A stretch of 64,000 nt of DNA from Chryseobacterium sp. C-71 (GTDB taxonomy: Bacteria > Bacteroidota > Bacteroidia > Flavobacteriales > Weeksellaceae), in assembly GCF_020911865.1 (NCBI RefSeq), contig NZ_CP087131.1:1426001-1490000 (forward strand), written 5' to 3'. Both the position numbers and the translations under genes were made by a program. The notes below the pieces were generated by a model, which saw nothing but the letters and a program-made list of their open reading frames with translations, did no database searches and was not told the origin of the DNA. Of the stretch, positions 1 to 9,338 are shown piece after piece (positions within the stretch are counted from its first letter, which is position 1; every line of letters begins with the position of its first letter).

Positions 1-1293
1 AGCACGGTTAGAGTTAATAGTTAAATTACCGGAAATCCCCTGAATTGAATAGGTTACCCATTGATTGGTACCTGTTACAGGATATGGCCCCTGGACAGCA
101 GTCGGTGCTATACCATTCACTGTAACAGCAGCACCTGTTTCTGTTATTATATTAAGTTTTAAATTAATATTACCGGTATAGGTTGGCATTTGATTAACAA
201 AACCAATTTCATCAATCGTTTTTGGGAGATAGCAATTGAGCGGCGGAATGTAGTTGAAACCTCCAGTATAATTTGTATTTCCTGACGCACCAACCAGCTG
301 ATAGAAATATACATTTTTAGATGTTTTTACATACAGATTAAAATGCCCCTGTCCTTGATTAACGAAAGAAGAAGTTAAAACCCGATAAAATCCCCCCTCA
401 TTAATAGTTGCAACCGGTGTCGGATTATTATTCAAAAATATTTGTGTATTATCTTCAGTAGCCACAATAATCCCCCCCTCCATATTGTTGGGACTGGTTG
501 ACAAGCTTTTAACTATTGTAAATTCAGAGCCTAACCGTGTACTTGGAACAGACTGATCTAATATTAGATCGGAACCAAGTGGTGTATTTGTAGTGGCATA
601 GAAACCGTTAGCATTCCCATTTGTTACAGAAATGGGTTTATCTGAAACAATTTTCGCCCCTATAAATCCGGATCTGTTTTCCGGTACCACAGATTGCCCT
701 GCAAGAATATATGATTGTCCCTTGTTTAATGTAAACGTTATCGTAGAAGGAGAACCAGTGACATTAATAAACTGAACACCATTATCAAAATCTGAAACTG
801 TGACAGTAGTATCATCTTCTACAGCCAAAAAACCTGTCGTAAAATTCAATGTACTATTCGTGTAGGTCATAGGAGCAGAAACATTATAGAAAAATCGACC
901 AAGACCAGCTCTACCTTTTGACGTTACCACTTCTCCATGGTTGGGACTATAAATTCTGAGTGTAGCGAAATAAGGTAAATTACCGTTTGTATGTAGACCC
1001 AAAGTCCTAACCTGAGCTGCATTATTCACCACATTAGCTTTAATGAATGCGGTCGGAACATTGAAAACCTGAGGACTGCCTTTACTTATTGTTACTGTTC
1101 CTATTTGAATATTATTATTATAAACACGAACCTGGAAAGGTATAACAGAATCGGTAGAAAGATATATAGCGTGAACATAATTAGTAGAGGAGCTGTCATA
1201 ATAAGGAGCAAACCAATGATCTGTGTCTCGCTGGGCGTAAAAAAAATTACTAAACAAAAAAATAGGGAGTAAAAAAAATAAAAGCTTTTTCAT
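1..1293 (-). CDS. Secreted IgGFc-binding-domain-like protein (N-terminal part; runs off the window edge)
   Basis: A reading frame of 431 codons is open from the ATG at 1291-1293 down to base 1, so the gene is cut by the window. It starts with a clear signal peptide (MKKLLFFLLPIFLFSNFFYAQ) and continues as a beta-rich, Asn/Thr-rich secreted protein. Runs such as FLAVEDDTTVTVSDF and YILAGQSVVPENRSGFIGAKI, and the phrase SDKPISVTNGN, are typical of the IgGFc-binding family of large Bacteroidota surface proteins, which often carry a C-terminal type IX secretion signal. That C-terminus lies outside the window. No neighbour suggests a function. Surface or adhesin role is inference from the family. 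Confidence 0.75.
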   Translation of the reverse strand, partial: MKKLLFFLLPIFLFSNFFYAQRDTDHWFAPYYDSSSTNYVHAIYLSTDSVIPFQVRVYNNNIQIGTVTISKGSPQVFNVPTAFIKANVVNNAAQVRTLGLHTNGNLPYFATLRIYSPNHGEVVTSKGRAGLGRFFYNVSAPMTYTNSTLNFTTGFLAVEDDTTVTVSDFDNGVQFINVTGSPSTITFTLNKGQSYILAGQSVVPENRSGFIGAKIVSDKPISVTNGNANGFYATTNTPLGSDLILDQSVPSTRLGSEFTIVKSLSTSPNNMEGGIIVATEDNTQIFLNNNPTPVATINEGGFYRVLTSSFVNQGQGHFNLYVKTSKNVYFYQLVGASGNTNYTGGFNYIPPLNCYLPKTIDEIGFVNQMPTYTGNINLKLNIITETGAAVTVNGIAPTAVQGPYPVTGTNQWVTYSIQGISGNLTINSNRA

Positions 1294-1648
1294 ATTTAAT
1301 CATTTTCATTTAATATCAGAGCTATCTCGTATTAAATATACAAATTTCACTTTTTATTTCCTAAAATAATCATAAAAAATATTAAAATAACATATCCATA
1401 ATATTAATTCTATTCATTTTTCATATGTATATTTCGATCATTCAATAATAATTTATAATATCAAAAAGTAATTACATTTGTATTTTGTAGCAAATTGTAT
1501 TTTACAAAAACCTCCAAATAATATATATTCTAAACCGCTCTACATTTGATAAATAAATGTTTTCATTCATTCTAACAGAAATATTTCTAATTCAAAATTC
1601 ACCTTTCATCCCGAAAAAACTCAATAAAGATTTAAAATCACAATGGTC
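1294..1648. other. Intergenic region, AT-rich, no gene seen
   Basis: These 355 bases separate the secreted-protein gene from the recX stop. The DNA is very AT-rich. I found no open frame of note, no strong hairpin and no RNA gene. It presumably holds the promoter of the secreted-protein gene. Confidence 0.6.
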
Positions 1649-2116
1649 TTAATTTTCAGTCAGTTGTAAAATCACCTCATATTCAAAACCTCTGCTTAAA
1701 AGGTACTTTATGGTTTTAGATTTCTTCTGATACGCCTGTAATCCAGTCAGTTTTGATTCGTAATTTTCGTATAATCTTCGTATTGTTTTCACGTAATCTT
1801 CCTCGTCAATTTCATCAAAGCTTTTAGTAATCAACTTTTCCGTGATCCCTTTTTGCTTGAGATGCATTTTGATTTTGGTTTTGCCCCAATGTTTTATGTA
1901 AAACTTACCACGAATATAACTTCTTGTAAAACGTTCTTCATTCAGATAGTTTTCTTTCATTAAGTACAAAAGAATTTCCTCCTTCGCTTCGGGAATCAAT
2001 ACAAATTCTCTCATCTTCTGCTCTACTTCAGCATGACAACGATCCTGATACACGCAATAATTAACTAGCTTTTGTTTAGTTTCTTCAAAGGTGAAAAGTT
2101 TTTTTTCAGACTGCAT
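1649..2116 (-). CDS. recX: Regulatory protein RecX
   Basis: This 155-residue protein has the all-helical three-repeat layout of RecX: an early repeat with LVNYCVYQDRCHAEVEQKM, a middle repeat with YLNEERFTRSYIRGKFYIKHWGKTKIKMHLKQKGI, and a C-terminal repeat ending in LLSRGFEYEVI. RecX binds RecA filaments and limits RecA activity in recombination and SOS signalling. Length matches the family. recA is not in the window. It lies downstream of glyA on the same strand, separated by the glyA terminator, so it is probably transcribed separately. Confidence 0.88.
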   Translation of the reverse strand: MQSEKKLFTFEETKQKLVNYCVYQDRCHAEVEQKMREFVLIPEAKEEILLYLMKENYLNEERFTRSYIRGKFYIKHWGKTKIKMHLKQKGITEKLITKSFDEIDEEDYVKTIRRLYENYESKLTGLQAYQKKSKTIKYLLSRGFEYEVILQLTEN

Positions 2117-2151
2117 ATTTAGATCATGAGTAATTAAAAATTAAGACTTAT

Positions 2152-2187
2152 TAAAAAGAGGCACAAAATAATTTGCACCTCTTTATA
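2152..2187 (-). terminator. Rho-independent terminator of glyA
   Basis: Read on the minus strand, AAAGAGGTGCAAA pairs with TTTTGTGCCTCTTT across a 2-4 base loop and is followed by a T-run. It lies about 40 bases after the glyA stop. Confidence 0.75.
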
Positions 2188-2225
2188 TTATTTGATTTAT
2201 TTAAAGCTAAAAAGCCAATAGCTCG

Positions 2226-3491
2226 TTAGTAATTGAATAAAGCTTTACCTTCCATCAATCCGTTTACTTTTTTTCTAACTTCAGAAATCACTTCTTCGTT
2301 TTTGATATTGTCTACTACTTCAGAAATCAATCCTGCAATAGTTTCCATATCATTTTCTTTAAGACCTCTTGTTGTAATAGCCGCAGTTCCTAATCTGATC
2401 CCAGAAGTTGTGAACGGAGATTTATCATCAAAAGGAACCATGTTTTTATTACAAGTAATATCTGCTTTTACCAAAGCTTTTTCGGTTTCTTTTCCGTTTA
2501 CACCTTTGTTTCTAAGATCTACCAACATCAAGTGGTTATCTGTACCGCCGCTTACAATATCAAAACCTAAATCTACCATTGCCTTTGATAAAGCCTGAGC
2601 ATTAGACTGTACTTGTTTAGCGTACGTTAAAAACTGATCATCGATTGCTTCAGCAAAAGCAACAGCTTTACCGGCAATTACGTGCTCCAAAGGACCTCCT
2701 TGGATTCCTGGGAAAACAGCTCCGTCAAGAACCTGACTCATCTGCTTGATTTCTCCTTTTGGAGTTTTGTGACCGTAAGTGTTTTCAAAATCTTTACCCA
2801 TCATGATCATTCCACCTCTTGGACCTCTTAGAGTCTTGTGAGTTGTTGTTGTTACAACGTGGCAATGTTCGAATGGGTTATTTAATAAACCTTTAGCAAC
2901 AAGACCTGCAGGGTGTGCAATATCTGCCCAAAGTGTAGCTCCTATTTCGTCTGCAACCTCTCTGAATTTTGCATAATCTAAATCTCTTGAATAAGCTGAG
3001 AAACCTGCAATTAACATTTTTGGTCTTTCTCTCAAAGCCACTTCTCTCATTTGATCATAATCGATCAAACCTGTTTCCTGCTGAACGCCGTAAGAAACTA
3101 CGTCGTACTGAATTCCTGAGAAATTCACTGCAGAACCATGAGTAAGATGCCCTCCCATAGAAAGATCCATCCCCATGATTTTATCTCCAGGCTTCAAAAC
3201 TGCTAAATAAATCGCAGCATTCGCTTGAGAACCAGAATGTGGTTGAACATTTACATACTCTACTCCGAAAAGTTCTTTAGCTCTGTTGATTGCCAAAGTC
3301 TCAACCTCATCTACTACTTCACAACCTCCGTAATATCTTTTTCCGGGATACCCTTCTGCATACTTGTTTGTAAGCACACTTCCCATTGCTTTCATTACAT
3401 TTTCAGAAACAAAGTTTTCTGAAGCAATAAGTTCTAATCCGTGGGATTGTCTCTCTCTTTCTTTTTCGATAAGGTCAAAAATAATGTCCAT
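2226..3491 (-). CDS. glyA: Serine hydroxymethyltransferase
   Basis: 421 residues, the usual length of bacterial GlyA. It interconverts serine and glycine using PLP and tetrahydrofolate, supplying one-carbon units in the cytoplasm. The sequence shows the N-terminal [11 protein letters not shown], the substrate-loop [13 protein letters not shown], the [10 protein letters not shown] block and the PLP-lysine region [16 protein letters not shown] with Lys after TTTH. The C-terminal [15 protein letters not shown] is also typical. It is monocistronic, with a 281-base upstream spacer and its own terminator. Confidence 0.97.
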   Translation of the reverse strand: MDIIFDLIEKERERQSHGLELIASENFVSENVMKAMGSVLTNKYAEGYPGKRYYGGCEVVDEVETLAINRAKELFGVEYVNVQPHSGSQANAAIYLAVLKPGDKIMGMDLSMGGHLTHGSAVNFSGIQYDVVSYGVQQETGLIDYDQMREVALRERPKMLIAGFSAYSRDLDYAKFREVADEIGATLWADIAHPAGLVAKGLLNNPFEHCHVVTTTTHKTLRGPRGGMIMMGKDFENTYGHKTPKGEIKQMSQVLDGAVFPGIQGGPLEHVIAGKAVAFAEAIDDQFLTYAKQVQSNAQALSKAMVDLGFDIVSGGTDNHLMLVDLRNKGVNGKETEKALVKADITCNKNMVPFDDKSPFTTSGIRLGTAAITTRGLKENDMETIAGLISEVVDNIKNEEVISEVRKKVNGLMEGKALFNY

Positions 3492-3730
3492 TTACTTTTA
3501 GATTTTTAGATTTTGAATGCCAAAATTACGGAATTTTAGAGAATTATTTGTTATCAATCAGTCCATTAATTTGCAATTGATTAATCATTCAGCATTTTAT
3601 AGAAATTTGTTTAAATTTTCTTTTATTAAAGCTGGATAAAGGAAATTTCATAAAATTCGTTAAGATTACCTTCTATAGTGTTTGAGGAATAAATTTTGAC
3701 TAATTTTAAAAAAGTTTGTTAAGAAAAATA

Positions 3731-3738
3731 TATATTTG
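3731..3738 (+). promoter_or_regulatory. Bacteroidota -7 promoter element (TATATTTG)
   Basis: A perfect match to the TAnnTTTG consensus of Bacteroidota primary-sigma promoters, 35 bases before the ATG at 3773. It supports that small gene being real. A well spaced -33 TTG is not obvious. Confidence 0.5.
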
Positions 3739-3772
3739 AACAAATCTTAAAAAGGAAAAAATAGTCTGAATT

Positions 3773-4066
3773 ATGGGAAAGAAAAAATACAAAAAACAGT
3801 TGCTTACTTCTTTGAAATCTCTTGGTAAATCTGAATATTTAATCCTTAAAAGCATGACCAATCTTATGATACAGAGGGAATTGAAGAAAAACAATATCAC
3901 ATTCAAAGATGGTGACACATTTAGTTTCAAGGATAATATTTTTGATTACAGCGAAGATAAAAACATAAGAAAATTAGCCAAACTTCGCCGACAAATGTTG
4001 AAAACAATGAATAAATTGGTGATGAAAAATAAATTTAAAGATAAAGAAATTAAGTTTTTAAGTTAA
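3773..4066 (+). CDS. Small basic hypothetical protein
   Basis: 97 residues, Lys-rich, mostly helical in appearance, no signal peptide and no family I recognise. It opens MGKKKYKKQLLTSLKSLGKSEYLILKSM and ends KDKEIKFLS. A TATATTTG promoter element lies just upstream and a hairpin terminator just downstream, and it fills an otherwise empty gap, so it is more likely a gene than a chance frame. Short basic proteins like this may bind nucleic acid, but nothing in the sequence proves that. Confidence 0.55.
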   Translation: MGKKKYKKQLLTSLKSLGKSEYLILKSMTNLMIQRELKKNNITFKDGDTFSFKDNIFDYSEDKNIRKLAKLRRQMLKTMNKLVMKNKFKDKEIKFLS

Positions 4067-4128
4067 TTTAACGTCAATTTTTTATTAAATTAAAATTTAA
4101 AACCTTTTAGGTTGAAGAATAGTAAAAC

Positions 4129-4157
4129 AAAAAGTCCCGGATTACCGGGACTTTTTT
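4129..4157. terminator. Bidirectional terminator hairpin
   Basis: AAAAGTCCCGG, loop ATTA, CCGGGACTTTT: an 11-bp perfect stem with T-runs on both strands. It serves the small gene on the plus strand and the macAB-type operon on the minus strand. Confidence 0.85.
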
Positions 4158-4174
4158 ATCTATATGAGTTGCAA

Positions 4175-5371
4175 TTACTTTTTCGCTTTTTCTTTCAATT
4201 CTTCTTTATCTTTATCAGACGGATTCCAGACTTTTACATTTGCGTTTTTATCAATCCCTGAAAGAATCTGTACATTGATACCGTCGCTTGCGCCCAATTT
4301 CACATATACTTTTTTGAATTTTCCGTCTGGCTGTTTTACTTCAACAAAAGCTTTGTCTTTACCATTGCTTTTTTCATACTGTACCAAAGATTCATCTAAT
4401 AACAAAGCGTTTTTCTGAGAACTCATGACGATTTCTCCGTTTGCTGAAAATCCGGCTCTAATGTACTCGTTATTAGGATTGTGAACATCACCTTCTACAG
4501 GAAATTTTATCGTTCCGTTGTTATCTTTTCCTTTTGGAGCGATCATCGTCAGTCTTCCCGGGAAAGATTTGTTTTGCAAAGCACCAATCACGATATTCAT
4601 ATCCATACCCTGCTTCAATTTTCCTGCCTGAGCTTCATCAATTTCACCTTGAAAAATCAAAGAATTCAAATCTGCAATCGAACAAATCGTAGTTCCTGCG
4701 TTGAAAGAGTTAGCCTCAATTACCTGACTTCCCACTTTTACCGGAACTTCAAGAACAGTTCCTGCAGCTTTTGAACGAATCTGGGTTGTCGCCAAACCTT
4801 GTAATTCAGGAGTTGCACCCGTTTTTACAATTTGCAATCTTTTTTGCGCAGTCTGAAGTTGCTGATTGGCATTCTTCAAACTTTGCTGCATTGAATATAA
4901 TTGTTGCTGAGAATTCAGATACTCCTGTTTTGAAATTACACCCTGACTGAATAGTTTTTGCTGCATTGCAAACTGCTTCTGCATATTATCAACATTCATT
5001 TTGGCATTGCTGATCTGAAGTTGAGAGTTAAGAACTTCCTGTTGTGCATTGTTGACCTCAGCGATATTCGGGATGATTTTCACTGTGGCGATCAATTGTC
5101 CGGCTTCTACTCTATCACCTTCATCTACCAATATTTTATCGATAATTCCTGCGATATTGGGCTTAATCTCAATTTCTTCTTTTGGAATAATTTTCCCTGT
5201 CGCCATCACTTTGTCATCCATATTCTGAACAGTCGGTTTTCTGGTAAGGAACGCTTCACTTTCTTTAGAATTTGATTTTACAAGATAACTGATTCCTGCA
5301 AATAATGCCCATGCCAATAAAAGTCCCAAGACGATATAGATTGCTTTTTTCCAGGTGAACTTCTTTTTCAT
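4175..5371 (-). CDS. RND/HlyD-type periplasmic adaptor (MacA-like)
   Basis: 398 residues with one N-terminal membrane segment (AIYIVLGLLLAWALFAGISYLV), then the split biotinyl-lipoyl domain (EEIEIKPNIAGIIDKILVDEGDRVEAGQLI). A long Gln-rich coiled-coil hairpin follows at about residues 100-180, then a barrel domain. This is the layout of membrane-fusion proteins that join an inner-membrane ABC permease to an outer-membrane channel. It is the last gene of a four-gene minus-strand operon (ATPase, two FtsX/MacB permeases, adaptor). No TolC-type gene is present, so the outer-membrane partner must be elsewhere. Substrate is unknown. Confidence 0.9.
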   Translation of the reverse strand: MKKKFTWKKAIYIVLGLLLAWALFAGISYLVKSNSKESEAFLTRKPTVQNMDDKVMATGKIIPKEEIEIKPNIAGIIDKILVDEGDRVEAGQLIATVKIIPNIAEVNNAQQEVLNSQLQISNAKMNVDNMQKQFAMQQKLFSQGVISKQEYLNSQQQLYSMQQSLKNANQQLQTAQKRLQIVKTGATPELQGLATTQIRSKAAGTVLEVPVKVGSQVIEANSFNAGTTICSIADLNSLIFQGEIDEAQAGKLKQGMDMNIVIGALQNKSFPGRLTMIAPKGKDNNGTIKFPVEGDVHNPNNEYIRAGFSANGEIVMSSQKNALLLDESLVQYEKSNGKDKAFVEVKQPDGKFKKVYVKLGASDGINVQILSGIDKNANVKVWNPSDKDKEELKEKAKK

Positions 5372-5449
5372 ATAGTAGTTTATTTTTTATTTAATAATTT
5401 AATTTATTTGAAGATTTAAAACTAAATCTAAATATATATTCCCAAATTG

Positions 5450-6721
5450 TTATTCACTTCTTAATGCCTCAATCGGTCGTATTTTCACCGCTCTTTGAGC
5501 AGGAATCATTCCGATAATTAAACCTAAAATTACCATCACCGACATTGCCGCAAAAACATTGGTATAATTGACAGTCGGGTTATAAAACGGAAATTCATCC
5601 TGATTCTGAGTCAATGAGTTGAATATCATCAAAACAAAAATCCCTAGAATAAAGCCTAATATACCCGAACTGAGCGTGATGACCACACTTTCCAGCAAAA
5701 TCTGGTTTCTTACTTCAGAAGGTTTAGCACCTAAAGCTCTTCGAATGCCTATTTCCTTAGTTCTTTCTTTTACGGTAATCAATAAGATATTTGAAATCGC
5801 AATGACCCCGGCCAAAATAGTGAGCGTTCCTACGATTATTGTTAAAAGCTGCATTCCGGTTAAAAACCCAGTGAGTTTTTTAAATTCTTTACCTAAATTA
5901 AAACTTCCAAAAGCATTAGTGTCTTCCGGCGAAACCTGATTTTTGGCTTTTAATTCTGTTTTCACTCTTTCTTCAACGCTATTTACATCAACATTGGGCT
6001 TGCTCACAATCGCAAACATATCGATTTGCTCTCCTGCATTGTACATTTTGGTATACGTAGAAAGCGGTATAAAAACAGTACGGTCATTTTCAAAACCACC
6101 CCCTTTTCTCACTCTGAAAACTCCGATCACATTAAAGAAAAGTCCTTTCACGTTAATTGATTTCCCTAGCGGATTTTCTTTCTTTTTTGAATCGAAAAAG
6201 TTGTTGTACACTTCTTCTCCAATCACTGCTACACTTTTATTTCCGGAAACATCTGCATCGTTGATATATCTTCCGAAAATCAGTTTCTTTTCTGAAATTT
6301 TATTCCCGATCGGGTAATCTCCCGTTAAAGAATAGGTTGCATTTTTACCGTTTCTTGACATCGATTCGCCGGGCGTTCCTGTGAAACTTCCTCTTGAGTT
6401 CTGTGGCGAAATATAATCGATATCTGATATTTTTCTTTTTAAAACTTCAACATCAGTTAATTTCAGATTCACATCTCTCCCTTTTGGAAAACCTTCGTAA
6501 GGAATCGAAGTGTTTTGTGCCCAAAGGAAAATAGAATTGGTCGCAAATCCTGAAAACAATTTATCAAAACCATTCTCCATTCCTTTTGCGGAACCCAGTA
6601 AAACTACATACAAAAACATACCCCAACCCACTCCAATCATGGTAAGGAATGTGCGGAGCTTATTATTCTTTAGTGAATAATAAATTTCCTGCCAGGTATC
6701 TTTTTTAAATAAAATGTTCAC
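5450..6721 (-). CDS. MacB/FtsX-type ABC transporter permease
   Basis: 423 residues. An N-terminal membrane segment (LRTFLTMIGVGWGMFLYVVLLGSA) is followed by a large periplasmic MacB_PCD domain of about 230 residues and three C-terminal membrane segments. The FtsX signature ITVKERTKEIGIRRALGAKPSEV is clear, and the protein ends with IRPIEALRSE, a hallmark of the family. It is a paralogue of the next gene upstream, so the two probably form a heterodimer with the shared ATPase. Such systems export peptides, lipoproteins or toxic compounds using mechanical force. Confidence 0.92.
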   Translation of the reverse strand: MNILFKKDTWQEIYYSLKNNKLRTFLTMIGVGWGMFLYVVLLGSAKGMENGFDKLFSGFATNSIFLWAQNTSIPYEGFPKGRDVNLKLTDVEVLKRKISDIDYISPQNSRGSFTGTPGESMSRNGKNATYSLTGDYPIGNKISEKKLIFGRYINDADVSGNKSVAVIGEEVYNNFFDSKKKENPLGKSINVKGLFFNVIGVFRVRKGGGFENDRTVFIPLSTYTKMYNAGEQIDMFAIVSKPNVDVNSVEERVKTELKAKNQVSPEDTNAFGSFNLGKEFKKLTGFLTGMQLLTIIVGTLTILAGVIAISNILLITVKERTKEIGIRRALGAKPSEVRNQILLESVVITLSSGILGFILGIFVLMIFNSLTQNQDEFPFYNPTVNYTNVFAAMSVMVILGLIIGMIPAQRAVKIRPIEALRSE

Positions 6722-6806
6722 TTTGATGAGTTATAAGTTATTAATTATGAGCTGTAAATTGAATTTTGTTTTCAAATTATCTCATTAACAAATTTTTCAA
6801 ATTAAA

Positions 6807-8036
6807 TTATTCTGTTCTTAATGCTTCGATAGGTTTAATTCTTGAGGCTCTGTAGGCAGGAACGAATCCTGCAATCAAACCTGAAAAAACCAATGCTACA
6901 AATGCCGCAAAGATAGTTCCCCAACCCACACTCGGATCTTTAATGAAGTAATCTTCAAGACTGTCACCTATTAAATGTAATGCTAAAACACCCAAACCAA
7001 CTCCTACAAACCCTGAAACTACGGTAATCACGACACTTTCCTGAACAATCAAAGCAACAATGCTTCGTGGTTTTGCACCAATAGCTTTTCGCACACCGAT
7101 TTCTTTGGTTCTTTCTTTTACGATATACACCATAATGTTGCTGATCCCGATAATTCCTGCCAATAAAGTTCCTAGTCCAATAAAAGTCACAATTCCTGTA
7201 AGAACTGCCATAAACATGAAGGTTTCATTCATATTTTGAGCATTGTTCCAGACACGGACTGCGTTTTCATCATCCGGAGAAACATTTTTTCTGGATTTAA
7301 GCCTTTCTTTAAGCTGGTCACCGTATTTGATGGCCTGTTCCGGTGTCATATTTTCATCATAAGCAATATAAACTCCGCTCACCGTATCAGAACCTTTTTT
7401 CATTTGCTGCAAAGTGGTGATGGGAACTGTAATGTGTCTTTCGTCCCAGTCGCCACCGTCATCTGAGAAAACTCCAACTACTTTGAACATCGTTCCGTTG
7501 ATATCGAGATCTTTACCTACCGGACTTCCATTTTTGATTAAATCCCGCTGCACCATTCTTCCTACAACCGCAACATTTTGCTTTCTTTGTAAATCTCCGG
7601 GGGTAAGGTAACGTCCTTCGAGCATTTTCCTGTTTTCGATAAATTTCTCTTCAGGATCTGCACCGTTGATCTGGTAATTTCCGCTTTCTTTACCATATTT
7701 TACCATCAGATTTGCAGTATATCTCGGGGTAGAATACCCTACTTTTTCTTTATCGCTGTCGATTAAGAAATCATAGTCGTCGTTATTCATTGTCACCGTT
7801 CTATTTGACTGCAAACCTTTATAAGCAACTGTTGTATTTCCCGTAAAAATTGAAATCAGATTTTGAGCATCTCTCGCAAAACCTTGTGTAAAAGCATTTT
7901 TCAGCCCGGTTCCAATTCCGAAAAGAACGATAAATATAAACAGACCCAATGCCACCGTAAAGCCCGAAAGCACCGTCCGCAATACATTACTGCGAATAGA
8001 ACTGAATATTTCTTCCCAACGATCTAGGTCAAACAT
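6807..8036 (-). CDS. MacB/FtsX-type ABC transporter permease
   Basis: 409 residues with the same layout as its downstream neighbour: a first membrane segment (VLRTVLSGFTVALGLFIFIVLFGIG), a periplasmic domain, and three C-terminal segments. It carries VKERTKEIGVRKAIGAKPRS and the IKPIEALRTE tail. The two permeases differ enough to be an old duplication that now gives a heterodimer. It is about 180 bases downstream of the ATPase and 85 bases upstream of the second permease. Confidence 0.92.
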   Translation of the reverse strand: MFDLDRWEEIFSSIRSNVLRTVLSGFTVALGLFIFIVLFGIGTGLKNAFTQGFARDAQNLISIFTGNTTVAYKGLQSNRTVTMNNDDYDFLIDSDKEKVGYSTPRYTANLMVKYGKESGNYQINGADPEEKFIENRKMLEGRYLTPGDLQRKQNVAVVGRMVQRDLIKNGSPVGKDLDINGTMFKVVGVFSDDGGDWDERHITVPITTLQQMKKGSDTVSGVYIAYDENMTPEQAIKYGDQLKERLKSRKNVSPDDENAVRVWNNAQNMNETFMFMAVLTGIVTFIGLGTLLAGIIGISNIMVYIVKERTKEIGVRKAIGAKPRSIVALIVQESVVITVVSGFVGVGLGVLALHLIGDSLEDYFIKDPSVGWGTIFAAFVALVFSGLIAGFVPAYRASRIKPIEALRTE

Positions 8037-8217
8037 AATTTTTTGGTTTGATGCGGGATGATGGAAGTTTCCAATCCTACCGCAGATTTTTTAATCTTAT
8101 TTAAATTTTCAAAGTAAAGAATGAAATGTTTTTTATTTTGAAAAGTCAGTTATAACTACAATTTAATTGGAACCACTTAATAAAACTTCAAGCATCCAAC
8201 ATCTAACATCCAGCCTA

Positions 8218-8907
8218 TTACAAAACAATCTGATTAATAAACTCATCACTCTCAATAATTCCGTCTCGGAGGATGACATTTCTTTTGGTTTGTGCAGCAA
8301 CATCGGGTTCATGGGTTACCACGATGATGGTTTTACCTTCATTGTTGATATCCTGAAGGAGCTTCATAATATCGTGAGTCGTTTTTGAATCTAACGCTCC
8401 TGTGGGTTCATCTGCCAAAACAACTTTAGGATTGGTAATTAATGCTCTGGCAATCGCAACTCTCTGTTTTTGCCCACCTGAGAGTTCGTTTGGTAGATGG
8501 GTTGCCCATTGTGCCAAACCTACTTTTTCCAGATACTCCATTGCTTTTTGATTACGCTCTTTTCTCGGAACGTTTTGATAATATAAAGGAAGTGCAACAT
8601 TATCTAAAGCCGTTTTATATCCAATCAAATTAAACGATTGGAAGACGAATCCCAGAAATTTCGAACGGTATTCTGCCGCTTTTACTTCATTCAGATGTTC
8701 AATAGGAATTCCGTCGAGATCATAAACGCCACTGTCTTTTTCATCCAAAATTCCGATAATATTCAGTAAAGTCGATTTTCCGGAGCCGGAACTTCCCATA
8801 ATAGAGACAAATTCACCCTCGTCAATATTAAGATTAATACCCTTGAGAACGTGCAGTTTACTCTTGCCTGTATCGTATGATTTATGTAGATCCTGAATTA
8901 CTAACAT
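8218..8907 (-). CDS. ABC transporter ATP-binding protein (MacB/LolD type)
   Basis: 229 residues. Walker A GSSGSGKSTLLN, Q-loop FVFQSFNLIGY, ABC signature LSGGQKQRVAIARAL, Walker B VVLADEPTGALD and the H-loop histidine VVTHEP are all intact. This is the energising subunit of the adjacent FtsX-type permeases, in the LolD/MacB/FtsE class. It is first in the four-gene operon, and no regulator lies beside it. Confidence 0.94.
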   Translation of the reverse strand: MLVIQDLHKSYDTGKSKLHVLKGINLNIDEGEFVSIMGSSGSGKSTLLNIIGILDEKDSGVYDLDGIPIEHLNEVKAAEYRSKFLGFVFQSFNLIGYKTALDNVALPLYYQNVPRKERNQKAMEYLEKVGLAQWATHLPNELSGGQKQRVAIARALITNPKVVLADEPTGALDSKTTHDIMKLLQDINNEGKTIIVVTHEPDVAAQTKRNVILRDGIIESDEFINQIVL

Positions 8908-9338
8908 TAAGTGATTGCTGTTTTTATTTCCAATAAGTAGTATATATTTTCGTTTTGTTACAAGATTAAAAAAATCTTTAAAAAAAATCTTGTTTAATAT
9001 TTAATTAATTAATATTCAATAAATTAAAATAAAGTGTTTAATTACAAACTTACCATAACTTCGATTTTTAAGTGTTAAGTATCTATAAACCAATATCAGA
9101 GCGAGTTTCATGTAAATGTGGAAAACTTTTAAGGTTAAAAGTCAGTCAATTACTCTTTACCCCTTTCCAAATCGTTTCTTTTTTTCGAACTTTGTGCTTC
9201 GCACGGTACGAGAGATGAATGATTACTTCCGTTAATAAGTTTCAAACATAACTTACAACGAATCAGAAAGTTAACCATCTCGCGGGTTTTATACACAGTG
9301 ATCTATTTTTTATAATTTTTAAAGACATTACATTCAAT
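8908..9338. promoter_or_regulatory. Long intergenic leader of nrdB with two DnaA-box matches
   Basis: This 431-base spacer lies between divergently transcribed genes. It contains TTATACACA at 9290-9298 and TTTTCCACA on the minus strand at 9117-9125; both fit the TTWTNCACA DnaA-box consensus. A short GTGC-TTC-GCAC hairpin lies near 9195-9210. DnaA control of the ribonucleotide reductase genes is known in E. coli; here it is inference from motif matches. I see no NrdR box or riboswitch that I can support. Confidence 0.35.
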
